Assembly: GCA_002699335.1 (NCBI GenBank)
Contig: PACG01000043.1
Span: 1-8,134 of the forward strand
DNA from: Candidatus Poribacteria bacterium
GTDB taxonomy: Bacteria > Poribacteria > WGA-4E > UBA9662
Length of the DNA stretch: 8,134 nt
Direction: 5' to 3'
The position numbers were made by a program, and so were the translations under genes. This document shows positions 1 through 7,184 of the stretch, in pieces. Each line of letters opens with the position of its first letter. Position 1 is the first letter of the stretch. The notes under the pieces were generated by a model. It was not told the origin of the DNA. It worked only from the letters and a program-made list of their open reading frames with translations, and ran no database searches.

Positions 1-168
1 TAGTCCACGTCGGAGCCGGCATCGCGGATGAAGCCCTTGCCGTACCCGGCGGTGTCCTGCTCCTTCTTCTGCTTGAGGTAGACAGACCTGGCCCTGTCCA
101 CCTTACAATTCCTGCTGACGTTTTGAGTGCTAAAGTTGACGAATCTCAAATAAAATCCCCCCGTTTCC
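1..168. other. GC-rich left end, no assignable gene
   Basis: By direct count, 63 of the first 100 bases are G or C, clearly above the rest of the window, and the shift fades near position 105. On the minus strand a frame is open from an ATG at 191-189 to the left edge. It begins MFFTSPKAETGG and continues through VYLKQKKEQDTAGYGKG, and its GC-rich part uses almost only G or C at third codon positions. That pattern would suit a coding fragment of a GC-rich gene. However, the part of this frame beyond 168 lies antisense to the alcohol dehydrogenase remnant, a plus-strand frame is also open over bases 3-206, and I recognise neither protein. The stretch could be the edge of an unrelated gene, transferred DNA or an assembly join. 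Confidence 0.25.
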
Positions 169-876
169 GCCTTGGGCGAAGTAAAGAACATCGCGGCTGG
201 TGATGCAACTCTTGTATGTGATGCCGCGCAAATGTTGTCCTCTGCTTTGCGGCTATCTGTTGCGATGCTGGTTTGACAGCCTTTCACGCAGTCGACCGTT
301 CACACTCAAGGTAGGCGAAACAGTACTAATCATTGGCATCGGTGGTGTCGGCTCGGTTGCGGTCCAAGGTTGCCAAGGCCGCTGGTGTATGCGTATTCGC
401 GGTTGAAGTCTCTGCGGCGAAAGAGGCCTGGGCGTGTGAAATGGGGGCGGATGAAACGCTCAATCCAAGCCGGGTTGATATTCCCGCGACCGTCCGCGAA
501 TTAACCAATGGTTCCGGTGTCGGTTGTGTAATTAATATTGTGTGTCAGAGTGCAATAAACAATAGGAGATGGGATCAACGTGTTACGCCACGGTGGCCGC
601 CTGTTCCTGGTTAGGTATACGCCCGATTCCTATGCCCTGGAAGGGAAATACTTGGCTCAGAATGAACTAGAGAAGCAATCGGCACCAGAGCCGGGGCGCA
701 AACAGGATCTGATCAACGCAGCTTCTTTTATGGCTAGTGATAAGTCGAAATCGATTGTGACTCAGACGTTTCCTATGGAAGATGCCAACGAGGCATTGGC
801 TACCCTATGGTATGGTGAGGTGTGGCCGGATCGTGCTGTTAACGTACGTTTTCCCTTGACCTACTGGATAACCTAA
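169..876 (+). pseudogene. Zinc-type (MDR) alcohol dehydrogenase remnant, frameshifted
   Basis: This is a broken member of the medium-chain dehydrogenase/reductase family, whose intact members are NAD(P)-dependent alcohol dehydrogenases of about 340 residues. The protein can be followed only by changing frame. Frame 1 gives AAGDATLVCDAAQ from about 190. Frame 3 gives AGLTAFHAVDRS (267-302). Frame 2 gives LKVGETVLIIGIGGVGSVAV, with the Rossmann glycines GIGGVG at 335-352. Frame 3 then gives AKAAGVCVFAVEVS and MGADETLNPS. Frame 1 ends it with LRHGGRLFLV, IVTQTFPMEDANEALATL and a stop at 874-876. That is at least four frameshifts. The N-terminal third, which should carry the GHE motif and the zinc-lobe cysteines, is not found. 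Each segment is open in its own frame, so decay may be recent. Indel errors in the assembly are an alternative, although the long intact genes nearby argue against a high error rate. Confidence 0.85.
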
Positions 877-1009
877 CCATGATTATCCAACTTCTAGTTG
901 GTGCACTTATTTTCATCCTCGACCTGGCAGGTGTATCTGTTCTGGGCCGAAGGTGCTAACCTCTGGTCAGGGGGCGCTCTTGTGAATGCGTCCGGTAGCA
1001 AAATAGATT
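877..1009. other. Short intergenic gap with a 26-codon hydrophobic ORF
   Basis: This is the convergent gap between the dehydrogenase remnant and the minus-strand transglutaminase-type gene. A plus-strand ATG at 879 opens a 26-residue hydrophobic peptide, MIIQLLVGALIFILDLAGVS, ending LGRRC before a stop at 957-959. It looks like the first membrane segment of a small membrane protein and could be a truncated gene start, but it has no clear ribosome binding site. No strong terminator hairpin with a T-run is visible for either flanking gene. Confidence 0.25.
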
Positions 1010-3625
1010 TTATCGTTCGGAGAGCAAGATCCGTTTCCCTTGTTGCCGGGTTTTTAATAGAGACTTGAGCCGATCAAACTGGTCAGCAGGTATCAATGTC
1101 TGATTCAGTTTGAGTACAGACTCGATGGTCGCTCGATGCCTTGAACTGCTTGAGGTAAGTTGGCCCCTCCCAATCTGATGTTGTAACTCTAGGTTTTCTG
1201 GGATTTGATCGATTAACAAAGACTTATCTATGTTGATTTTGAAAGATTGGTCGATGGTCATCGTAGTAGGCAGGGAAACCGGAGAAACTCGCTGGTCGTC
1301 TTTCAGTAATTGATCATACTTCAAAGGTAGCAGAGGTAACTCTAACAATAACTGATGTCCCAGAGAAATCAGATAATCTGGGCTTTGCCAATCAATAACC
1401 AAGCGGCTTTGAAATAGGTTTAGCCGGGTAAAGCTCAATTTGTCTACCTCGACAGATTCGTCTAGTTCCAGTAGATCTATAAAGAAGGATCTAGTTTCTG
1501 GCCCATTTTCATCTGGTGCATGTCTGTAGGCAAGCCTATTGAAATAACCAGAAAATTGGATTTCCTGACTAACCACTACGGTTTTTGTCTCCAATATCTG
1601 AATTGAGGTAGTAGCTCTCTGTTCATTGTTGTGCTGAATTGGAGTCTTAGCAAATTGATACAACGGTTGTTGATGGACGGTGGGTTCAAATAGATCCGGG
1701 TTCAGAATCATCGCCCATCGGTTTTGATTTGAGATCGGTAATTGATTAAAGGGTTGACCGTTAGCCGTTGGATCTAGATACAAGAAAGTGCCATCATTTT
1801 CCACTACTGCCAAGATCATATGATTAAAGTACGCGAGAGATGGCACCTGACGATTAACGTATTTCGACTCTCCTGCCGCAATCAAAACCGGATATGAATC
1901 TACACCGATTTCAGATAACATCGTATGGAGTAGTGTCGATTTATCTTTGCAATCGCCATACCCTTCCTGAAAAATTTGTGGAGCCGCATGGGGCTTGATA
2001 GCCCAAATACCGAGCTCGATACCGACATAGTCAATTTGGTTGGTGACGAAGTCGTATAAACGATGAATTTTGTCCTGACGGGTAAAGGCACCCGCCGTGA
2101 GTCCTTTTACTTTCTCGGCGATTTCGCCGCTGATTCGGTCCTGTTCTCGAATCAGCGTAGTGTACCATTCGATCAGTGGTCGCCAGGACGGAATGGTCGA
2201 AACCGCAATTGAATAGGCCAGATCCTTTTCAGTTGGCATAAAAGGCTCGTCCGCCAGGGCAGGAACATCTTCGATGACAAACTGGTAAGTGGTCGTGTAA
2301 CTTGACGATTTAATTTCGGGTGAAACAGATAAGGTGGGTATACCTTCAAGTCCTTGATGTAATTGATAGTGAAGTTGCTTTTGCCGGGGAAGATTAATCG
2401 CTAATTTGTATCGTTCGATCCTGGCACTTTCCTGGATGTGAATCTGTTGCCAAAATTCCCCAGTCAAAAGATGGCCCCGGTTTTTAGATATATAAGCATA
2501 GTCGATGACGCATTTATTTCCCATCCGTGGTAATTCAAACTGCATCAGCCGGGCATCTACAAACATACCTGCCTCAATCGTGCCCGGCGGCATCAGATCC
2601 CTTTTGATTTCTGATTGATCCAGGTTAAAGATGTCTCCGTTGGGTAAAATCGTGCGTGCGTAGGGAATTTCTATTTCATCGTTGCCCCGGGTATATGGAA
2701 TCAAAATCCGACCGAATTTACGGCCGTCGTCATCAACGATTTGTACCGTCCGGCGGACAGTGTGCGTATAGCTGGAGTCTTCGTTAACGTCGAAAATATC
2801 TTCTCTCCACAAAACAGTTGTTGACCGATAGCCGTCATCATTGCCAATCGCTATTCTCTCGACAAGTTCAAATTGACTAAAAGGAGATACTATGCCTTCA
2901 TCCCGTTGATTAGATTGAACCGGTTGGCCTAGATGGGCTTGGTCTGCCTGCTGTCCAAATATTTGTGGATGCTCAGCTTGAACGGCCCCGTCTTCCTGGT
3001 ACCATTGGGCGACCCCGGCCTTTGTCATCGAGAAGGTGTCAGCCAGGGATTGGGCTGGGTTCTGTTTGAGTTGCTCGGTCATAATTGAGCCGAAACCGGA
3101 TCTGGCATGTCTCTCGTTGGCAGAACAGGAAGTTATAATTATCGTCTCGGGATGAGATAGCAACGGTATCATCTGTCCACTGAATGGAAAATCGAAAAAC
3201 AGAATCTTGGACTGAGTTGGGATCTGTAGAATCGTGTTGGCATATTCGGCAGCAAACAGATCTCTCCCCGGCAGGTTGAACTTCAATTTTCGACCCGATT
3301 TGCTGGCATGACCAGACATGAGCAAAATAAACCGATCCTGAGGGTTGGCTGATATGGAGATAGTGTGAAAGGCGGATACTACATTCGGAATTGTCGATTT
3401 ATCTGTAACTGCCGCGAGAGACGAATCTTCAAAAAGAAAGGCAACTTGGTTCGGATCAAAGCCGTAGGTCTTAGTCAGCAGTTGGTAGAATTGCGAAGTA
3501 GTGTTCCAAAATCGATCGTAATACGACTTTTCCCCAGCAATTCCACCGATGATCAGAACATAATCTTTCCCGTGGGCGTAGGAAAGAACAAGAAACAGAA
3601 CAACAACAAGACGCCAACGTTTCAC
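1010..3625 (-). CDS. Exported legumain-like (C13/caspase-fold) plus transglutaminase-like protein
   Basis: An 871-residue protein starting at GTG. An AGG nine bases upstream could serve as a weak ribosome binding site, and an in-frame stop lies 15 bases before the start. Residues 1-19 (KRWR, then LVVVLFLVLSYAHG) form a signal peptide, so it probably acts in the periplasm or outside the cell. Residues 21-225 resemble bacterial C13/legumain-type domains: YVLIIGG, ILLMSGH with His106, and KFNLPGRDL. The catalytic cysteine position reads DFPFSG, with Pro147 exactly 41 residues after His106, the His148-Cys189 spacing of human legumain. This domain is therefore probably not a protease. Residues 250-480 look like a DUF3857-type beta domain. 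The transglutaminase core follows with Cys559 (GYGDCKDKS), His602 (FNHMI) and Asp618 (YLDPT), a complete triad. The C-terminal 200 residues resemble the beta domain that often follows such cores. The substrate is unknown. It is probably co-transcribed with the enolase-superfamily gene 15 bases upstream. Confidence 0.85.
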   Translation of the reverse strand: MKRWRLVVVLFLVLSYAHGKDYVLIIGGIAGEKSYYDRFWNTTSQFYQLLTKTYGFDPNQVAFLFEDSSLAAVTDKSTIPNVVSAFHTISISANPQDRFILLMSGHASKSGRKLKFNLPGRDLFAAEYANTILQIPTQSKILFFDFPFSGQMIPLLSHPETIIITSCSANERHARSGFGSIMTEQLKQNPAQSLADTFSMTKAGVAQWYQEDGAVQAEHPQIFGQQADQAHLGQPVQSNQRDEGIVSPFSQFELVERIAIGNDDGYRSTTVLWREDIFDVNEDSSYTHTVRRTVQIVDDDGRKFGRILIPYTRGNDEIEIPYARTILPNGDIFNLDQSEIKRDLMPPGTIEAGMFVDARLMQFELPRMGNKCVIDYAYISKNRGHLLTGEFWQQIHIQESARIERYKLAINLPRQKQLHYQLHQGLEGIPTLSVSPEIKSSSYTTTYQFVIEDVPALADEPFMPTEKDLAYSIAVSTIPSWRPLIEWYTTLIREQDRISGEIAEKVKGLTAGAFTRQDKIHRLYDFVTNQIDYVGIELGIWAIKPHAAPQIFQEGYGDCKDKSTLLHTMLSEIGVDSYPVLIAAGESKYVNRQVPSLAYFNHMILAVVENDGTFLYLDPTANGQPFNQLPISNQNRWAMILNPDLFEPTVHQQPLYQFAKTPIQHNNEQRATTSIQILETKTVVVSQEIQFSGYFNRLAYRHAPDENGPETRSFFIDLLELDESVEVDKLSFTRLNLFQSRLVIDWQSPDYLISLGHQLLLELPLLPLKYDQLLKDDQRVSPVSLPTTMTIDQSFKINIDKSLLIDQIPENLELQHQIGRGQLTSSSSRHRATIESVLKLNQTLIPADQFDRLKSLLKTRQQGKRILLSER

Positions 3626-3640
3626 CGAATTGTGCCTGTC

Positions 3641-5059
3641 TTAACTTGGATGATTCGCGTCGTCCTGATTATGTCCCAATCCATAACCCGTCAAGACATG
3701 TGTGCCAACTGTACCATCAGTGATCTGAAAAATAGATGGGAATTGTTCCGACCAACCACCATTGGCAGAGGGACAAAACTGACGGGAATTCCCTTCAATG
3801 GCCGTGATACCTTTAACGCGGGCGGCAATACCAGCAGAATGCAGAAAAGAGGCACCGGGGCATGTTAAATCCTGAACAGCCAAGAACATGCCGTATTCCT
3901 GTGCAACTGCTCCCATCAATAGGGCCTGTGACTGACCTTTACAGGCTTTCAGCGCTACGCCTGAGTAACCCTGCTCGTGTGCCAGCAGAAATGTTTCCAG
4001 ATCGGTCAATGATTCGTCGATAACCACGGGTTTAATTTCAGCCGCCTCGTGCATCTTATTTTCGGGATGAGATTTAAGATCGCGATCCGTCGGTTGTTCG
4101 ATGTAGGCCAGTCGCTCAAAGGCATCTCCCTGGCCTGACCGGATTTTCTCCAGAAAGGCCAACAGATATTCTACGTCATCACAGGTTTCATTGAAATCCG
4201 CCGAATAATACCAGTGATCAACACCTCGTTTAGCCTGGGTTTCCGCTGTTACTGCTTCAATGGAAAGAACCCGGTCTACATCCCAATCTAGATCTTGGCC
4301 ATTGAGCTTGATTTTGAGGTGCGTGAGCCCATCGGCCTGAATCCATTCCGGCAGTGTTTCCGGTAAACCGTCGTTCAGTTGTTCCGAGATATCCTCATCG
4401 GTCAATGGGTCTAAGGCACCAATCAGGTGGTAGAGGGGCATCCGGGGTTGAGGTGTAGTCAAAACATATTGATCTAGATACTTGCCCCTAAACATCTGGG
4501 CCTGGAACTGATCCGCAGCAGTACCAGCTTGACTGGAGTTGAGATAATGAGATAGGTCATGGTTCATAAATTCGGCCGACAAACCGTGGTAGCTATTGAT
4601 ACCGTTAGCGTGTCCAAACGCGTCGTGGATGGCGGCGTCAATTGGGCTGGTAGTAACAGCAGTACATAGTTTTGGGATCGGAACCGACAAATTCATCTGA
4701 GACGAAATCTCGGTGGCCAACTGGAGAAAGATGGGCTCCAGCACTTCAGTGTGGTCGATAGGATGAGCCATTAGTTGATGGTCTGCCAGTTTAGCGACAG
4801 CTTTCGCTGCAAGTATCTTCATTGCTGCTAGGCTTTGATCGAAAGGGACGTGACGCGGTGGAAAAGCCCAAACGTTTCCGAGTGGCATAGATCCAAACCC
4901 GTGGCCGATTTTGCGGTCGCGTGTCTCGACTGTCATTCGAACATTAAACAAGATACAGTGATCGGTCGGAACACCACCAAACTTTAAAGGGGTTCGGTAC
5001 TGGTGTTGCTCGAAATCGTAGCTGACTTCCCTGATACGAATATCCGTGGCTTTAGCCAT
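3641..5059 (-). CDS. Enolase-superfamily enzyme (muconate lactonizing / dipeptide epimerase-like)
   Basis: A 472-residue cytoplasmic protein of the enolase superfamily, whose members abstract a proton next to a carboxylate bound to Mg2+. The full active-site set is present: paired lysines K249 and K251 (LKIKL), then metal ligands D288 (ADFN), E321 (YIEQP) and D348 (VIDES), then K371 with K374 (LKACKG). A lysine on either side is typical of the muconate lactonizing / o-succinylbenzoate synthase / Ala-Glu epimerase subgroup, rather than mandelate racemase with its His-Asp pair. The N-terminal capping region shows YRTPLKFGG. The protein is about 100 residues longer than ordinary members, and the excess lies before the lysine pair. 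The ATG start follows a strong GGGAGGA site. It could be a racemase, epimerase, cycloisomerase or dehydratase. The remnant upstream and the peptide-cleaving style neighbour downstream leave both sugar-acid and peptide substrates possible. Confidence 0.88.
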   Translation of the reverse strand: MAKATDIRIREVSYDFEQHQYRTPLKFGGVPTDHCILFNVRMTVETRDRKIGHGFGSMPLGNVWAFPPRHVPFDQSLAAMKILAAKAVAKLADHQLMAHPIDHTEVLEPIFLQLATEISSQMNLSVPIPKLCTAVTTSPIDAAIHDAFGHANGINSYHGLSAEFMNHDLSHYLNSSQAGTAADQFQAQMFRGKYLDQYVLTTPQPRMPLYHLIGALDPLTDEDISEQLNDGLPETLPEWIQADGLTHLKIKLNGQDLDWDVDRVLSIEAVTAETQAKRGVDHWYYSADFNETCDDVEYLLAFLEKIRSGQGDAFERLAYIEQPTDRDLKSHPENKMHEAAEIKPVVIDESLTDLETFLLAHEQGYSGVALKACKGQSQALLMGAVAQEYGMFLAVQDLTCPGASFLHSAGIAARVKGITAIEGNSRQFCPSANGGWSEQFPSIFQITDGTVGTHVLTGYGLGHNQDDANHPS

Positions 5060-5065
5060 AAGAGA

Positions 5066-5072
5066 TCCTCCC
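5066..5072 (-). promoter_or_regulatory. Strong Shine-Dalgarno of the enolase-superfamily gene
   Basis: GGGAGGA on the minus strand lies six bases before the ATG at 5059-5057. It fixes the start codon and is the clearest ribosome binding site in the window. Confidence 0.8.
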
Positions 5073-5103
5073 TGATTACTTCACTATTGATGATAACGCG
5101 GAT

Positions 5104-5160
5104 TTACATCCAACCTTTGCTATCAGCCATGTCGCGCTGGTATGTAGCCGGAGCCTTCAT
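5104..5160 (-). other. 18-codon ORF overlapping the oxidoreductase remnant's stop (ATGA)
   Basis: The stop of the Gfo/Idh/MocA remnant (TGA, 5159-5157) overlaps an ATG at 5160-5158 in the four-base ATGA arrangement typical of translational coupling. The ORF reads MKAPATYQRDMADSKGWM and then stops. It could be the stump of a lost gene or chance, since no family is recognisable. The rest of the gap down to the enolase-superfamily start is taken up by that gene's leader. Confidence 0.25.
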
Positions 5161-5912
5161 TCATACTCCAACCCTCTATTCTCCAGAAGTTCGGCAATGT
5201 CAACGGTCCTTTTCTCTTTTTCCCTCTGGATATCAGCAAAGACAATGGCTAACGATTTTAGGTTATCTTAGCGCTACACTCCGGTTCTAGAACTTCTTGT
5301 AGTGCCGAAACAAATTCAACCAGGATCACGTCCTGTCTGCTTAAAGCTAGATTGTCGTGTGCCAGTTCCTCCAATCCGCCAATCTCCATTCCACGGTAGG
5401 TTCTCGATCCAAGACATATCGTAGCAGGTCGAAATGGTGAATCTCTATATCCACGAATCAACGGGTAAGGCATAATGTATAGTGGTAGGTGCCAGGTACC
5501 ACGACCCAGGATTAGCAGAACCAACACTAACTTGAAAAAAGGGCAACCCGATGACGCTGTCATGTGTACCTGGTCTGTTGAGGCTTCAAAACGTCACTCA
5601 GCGATTTCTCATCGATCAGGTGCCTGCTCCAAATGCTTCCATAGCAACAGCTTCGTGGGATTTAGATGGGGTGACGTCTAAAGAAAAATCCTCCTCTATT
5701 GCGAGAATAGCAGTGGTAATAGATTCAAAACTGGTGCAGATGGCAGTTGATATTAGTCTGCTGCCTGCTCTCCGGGTTCTGCCAACGGATCTACATAACC
5801 GACTAGACCCATGCCTTGATTCCGTTGGCAGATGTCAATACGGCTTCTGGCCCGTCTACCTAAACCGACTAAAATACCTCGCAATAAGTGAGCCTCTCTA
5901 ACAGAAAGCCAT
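5157..5912 (-). pseudogene. Gfo/Idh/MocA-family oxidoreductase remnant
   Basis: This is a decayed NAD(P)-dependent sugar or inositol dehydrogenase-type gene, readable only by joining minus-strand frames. From 5878, GILVGLGRRARSRIDICQ and LVGYVDP give the N-terminal Rossmann glycines and the acidic residue ending the second strand. A stop at 5755-5753 ends that frame. The next frame gives AICTSFESITTAILAIEEDF and DVTPSKSHEAVAMEAFGAG to a stop at 5618-5616. The next gives HLIDEKSLSDVLK, where family members have EKP. Near 5473, MPYPLI shifts into VDIEIHHFDLLRYVL (from 5454), the conserved substrate-site His/Asp block. The end reads LSRQDVILVEFVSALQE, then after another shift DNLKSLAIVFADIQREKEK and a stop at 5159-5157. 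The remnant is about 250 codons against a usual 340-360, so internal pieces are lost. A putative ATG lies at 5912, 42 bases after the exporter gene ends. Confidence 0.85.
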
Positions 5913-5934
5913 TAAATTATACTGGCATGGATTG

Positions 5935-5959
5935 AAAAATCAAGGTTAGCCAGGCTAAC
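5935..5959 (-). terminator. Possible weak terminator overlapping the exporter stop codon
   Basis: GTTAGCC and GGCTAAC (5945-5959) form a perfect inverted repeat around one central base. Read on the minus strand, a run of five T follows at 5939-5935. The stem is short once loop bases are allowed, and it includes the TAG stop of the exporter, so it may only attenuate read-through towards the oxidoreductase remnant. Confidence 0.3.
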
Positions 5960-6689
5960 GCCAAAACAGGAGTTTTAAACCTGTCAGTACCACAATCAAC
6001 AAAATAATGGTTGAAAAGGCGGAACTGGAGACACGTCGATTCAGGTAGACTCCAAGACCTGTACCCAAGAGAAGAACAGGGAATAGAGGTAATAAACGCC
6101 TGAGAACCGATACATCTAAAACTTGAAGTTTAAAATAGACTGGGATTTTACAGGAGTTGATCAGAAAATAAAATGCAGTTGTCGTGGCCACAAATGTCCG
6201 GTTGGCCAGTCGTTGAGGCAGCAGATACATGGTGGTGATAGTGCCACCGATATGGGCCAAGGTAGAGACAAAACCCGTGATAAAACCGGCAATTGATCCA
6301 TGCCACCTTCTTGGTTGGAAGCGACTCTCAGATTGGCCAAACTGGGTACGATAGATCTGAAAAAGGGCGAACCCGATGGCGGCTATGCCGATACTACTTT
6401 TCAGATGCTCGTCGGAAACAGAATCCAGCAAAAAGTAGCCGATGCCAATTCCAACCACTGCACCTGGAAATAGGACAATCAAGTTGCGTGTATCCCATTT
6501 ACGCCAGTAGAAGAAGAGTGAAGCGATATCACAGGCAAATAGCAATGGTAACATCATCCCGATTGTCTCTTTAGCCGGGAAAACCTGAAGTAAGATCGGT
6601 CCAACCGCGAGACCGCTTCCGCCACCGAAACCGGCTTTGGTCAGCCCAACCAGTAAGGCTGAGAGGTTGAGGAGAAGGGACTTGATCAT
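5955..6689 (-). CDS. TauE/SafE-family membrane exporter
   Basis: A 244-residue integral membrane protein of the TauE/SafE (former DUF81) family. Characterised members are linked to export of sulfite, sulfoacetate or other organic anions. It is full length for the family. The two repeat signatures are visible: GLTKAGFGGGSGL at residues 15-27 and GFITGFVSTLAHIGG at 135-149, followed by MYLLPQRL. About eight hydrophobic segments can be marked, roughly at residues 3-23, 28-60, 69-91, 98-113, 132-157, 165-187, 197-217 and 223-243. The second signature differs from the common AGGPP form, reading IGGTITT. The start is ATG at 6689 without a strong ribosome binding site. The Gfo/Idh/MocA remnant begins 42 bases downstream on the same strand, suggesting a shared operon once. 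The transported substrate cannot be read from the sequence. Confidence 0.88.
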   Translation of the reverse strand: MIKSLLLNLSALLVGLTKAGFGGGSGLAVGPILLQVFPAKETIGMMLPLLFACDIASLFFYWRKWDTRNLIVLFPGAVVGIGIGYFLLDSVSDEHLKSSIGIAAIGFALFQIYRTQFGQSESRFQPRRWHGSIAGFITGFVSTLAHIGGTITTMYLLPQRLANRTFVATTTAFYFLINSCKIPVYFKLQVLDVSVLRRLLPLFPVLLLGTGLGVYLNRRVSSSAFSTIILLIVVLTGLKLLFWR

Positions 6690-6740
6690 TTGATGAGTAT
6701 ATATTATGCTCAGGCGACCGGATAAAAAATTCGGTATAAA

Positions 6741-6768
6741 TTCATACTCACGACCTGCTTATTGTAAA
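6741..6768 (-). promoter_or_regulatory. Possible sigma-70 promoter of the exporter gene
   Basis: TTTACA (6768-6763) and TATGAA (6746-6741) on the minus strand are separated by 16 bases and lie about 52 bases before the exporter ATG. Both boxes deviate from consensus (TTGACA, TATAAT), so this is only a candidate. Confidence 0.3.
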
Positions 6769-6927
6769 GGTGTGACTAACTTTTATCAGGTCGAAGCAAT
6801 TTCAGCGAGGACTCCGCGCAATTGACCAACTTACTAACCAATACCGGCAAAGGTTAATCGTCCTACATTACTTTGAGGCGATCAGCTTTTGTCTGTAACC
6901 AGCCATTCCTTATAGCTTGGTAATCTG

Positions 6928-6958
6928 AAGATCTAGATTAGGCGACAACTTAGATCTT
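6928..6958. repeat. Perfect 8-bp inverted repeat, 15-base spacer
   Basis: AAGATCTA (6928-6935) and TAGATCTT (6951-6958) are exact reverse complements around GATTAGGCGACAACT. It could be an operator for a dimeric regulator, or an RNA hairpin. On the plus strand the sequence after it is T-rich but lacks an uninterrupted T-run, so it is at best a poor terminator. Confidence 0.4.
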
Positions 6959-6984
6959 ATTCTGTTGTTTAGCCGTTTATGAGC

Positions 6985-7013
6985 TTGCAACTTAGGTTAT
7001 ATTAACATACGAT
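6985..7013 (+). promoter_or_regulatory. Possible plus-strand promoter before a palindrome
   Basis: TTGCAA (6985-6990), a 17-base spacer and TACGAT (7008-7013) match sigma-70 spacing. A 13-base palindrome follows at 7035-7047, where an operator might sit just past the transcription start. No gene is visible downstream until ftsE, so the transcript, if any, would be non-coding or a remnant. Confidence 0.3.
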
Positions 7014-7034
7014 TCATTATAAAAAGAGGAATAC

Positions 7035-7047
7035 TGTCAATTTGACA
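7035..7047. repeat. Operator-like palindrome TGTCAA-T-TTGACA
   Basis: Six-base arms are exact reverse complements around one T. The site resembles a binding site of a helix-turn-helix dimer. It contains TTGACA in both directions, but no suitably spaced -10 box follows on the plus strand, and on the minus strand TATAAT lies only 13 bases away. Confidence 0.4.
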
Positions 7048-7184
7048 ATATCATATTTTGTTAAGTGAGGGAACATTCTCTATTTTTCTGTCTGATACGA
7101 ATTCTTCTAGAATAAGTTCTGTTGAGGCAAAGCCAACCCATTTATTTAGCAGTTTTTTCAGCAGAAGATTGCGTAAAGCCATCA

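Noticed and set aside
3365..3868. 167-codon plus-strand ORF
   Set aside because: It lies antisense to the ends of two well supported minus-strand genes and shows no family features.
5003..5290. 95-codon plus-strand ORF
   Set aside because: It overlaps the start and ribosome binding site of the enolase-superfamily gene on the other strand and resembles nothing known to me.
5258..5563. 101-codon minus-strand ORF as a separate gene
   Set aside because: Its end is the C-terminal part of the oxidoreductase remnant; its middle is out of frame with the conserved IHHFDLLRY block, so it is not an independent protein.
5551..5901. 116-codon plus-strand ORF
   Set aside because: It is the antisense shadow of the Gfo/Idh/MocA remnant, whose minus-strand segments match the family.
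7016..7040. Minus-strand promoter TTGACA ... TATAAT
   Set aside because: Both boxes are perfect, but the spacer is 13 bases, too short for a normal sigma-70 promoter.
7051..7182. 43-codon minus-strand ORF (MALRNLLLKKLLNKW...)
   Set aside because: No ribosome binding site and no recognisable family; noted in the gene-free stretch instead.
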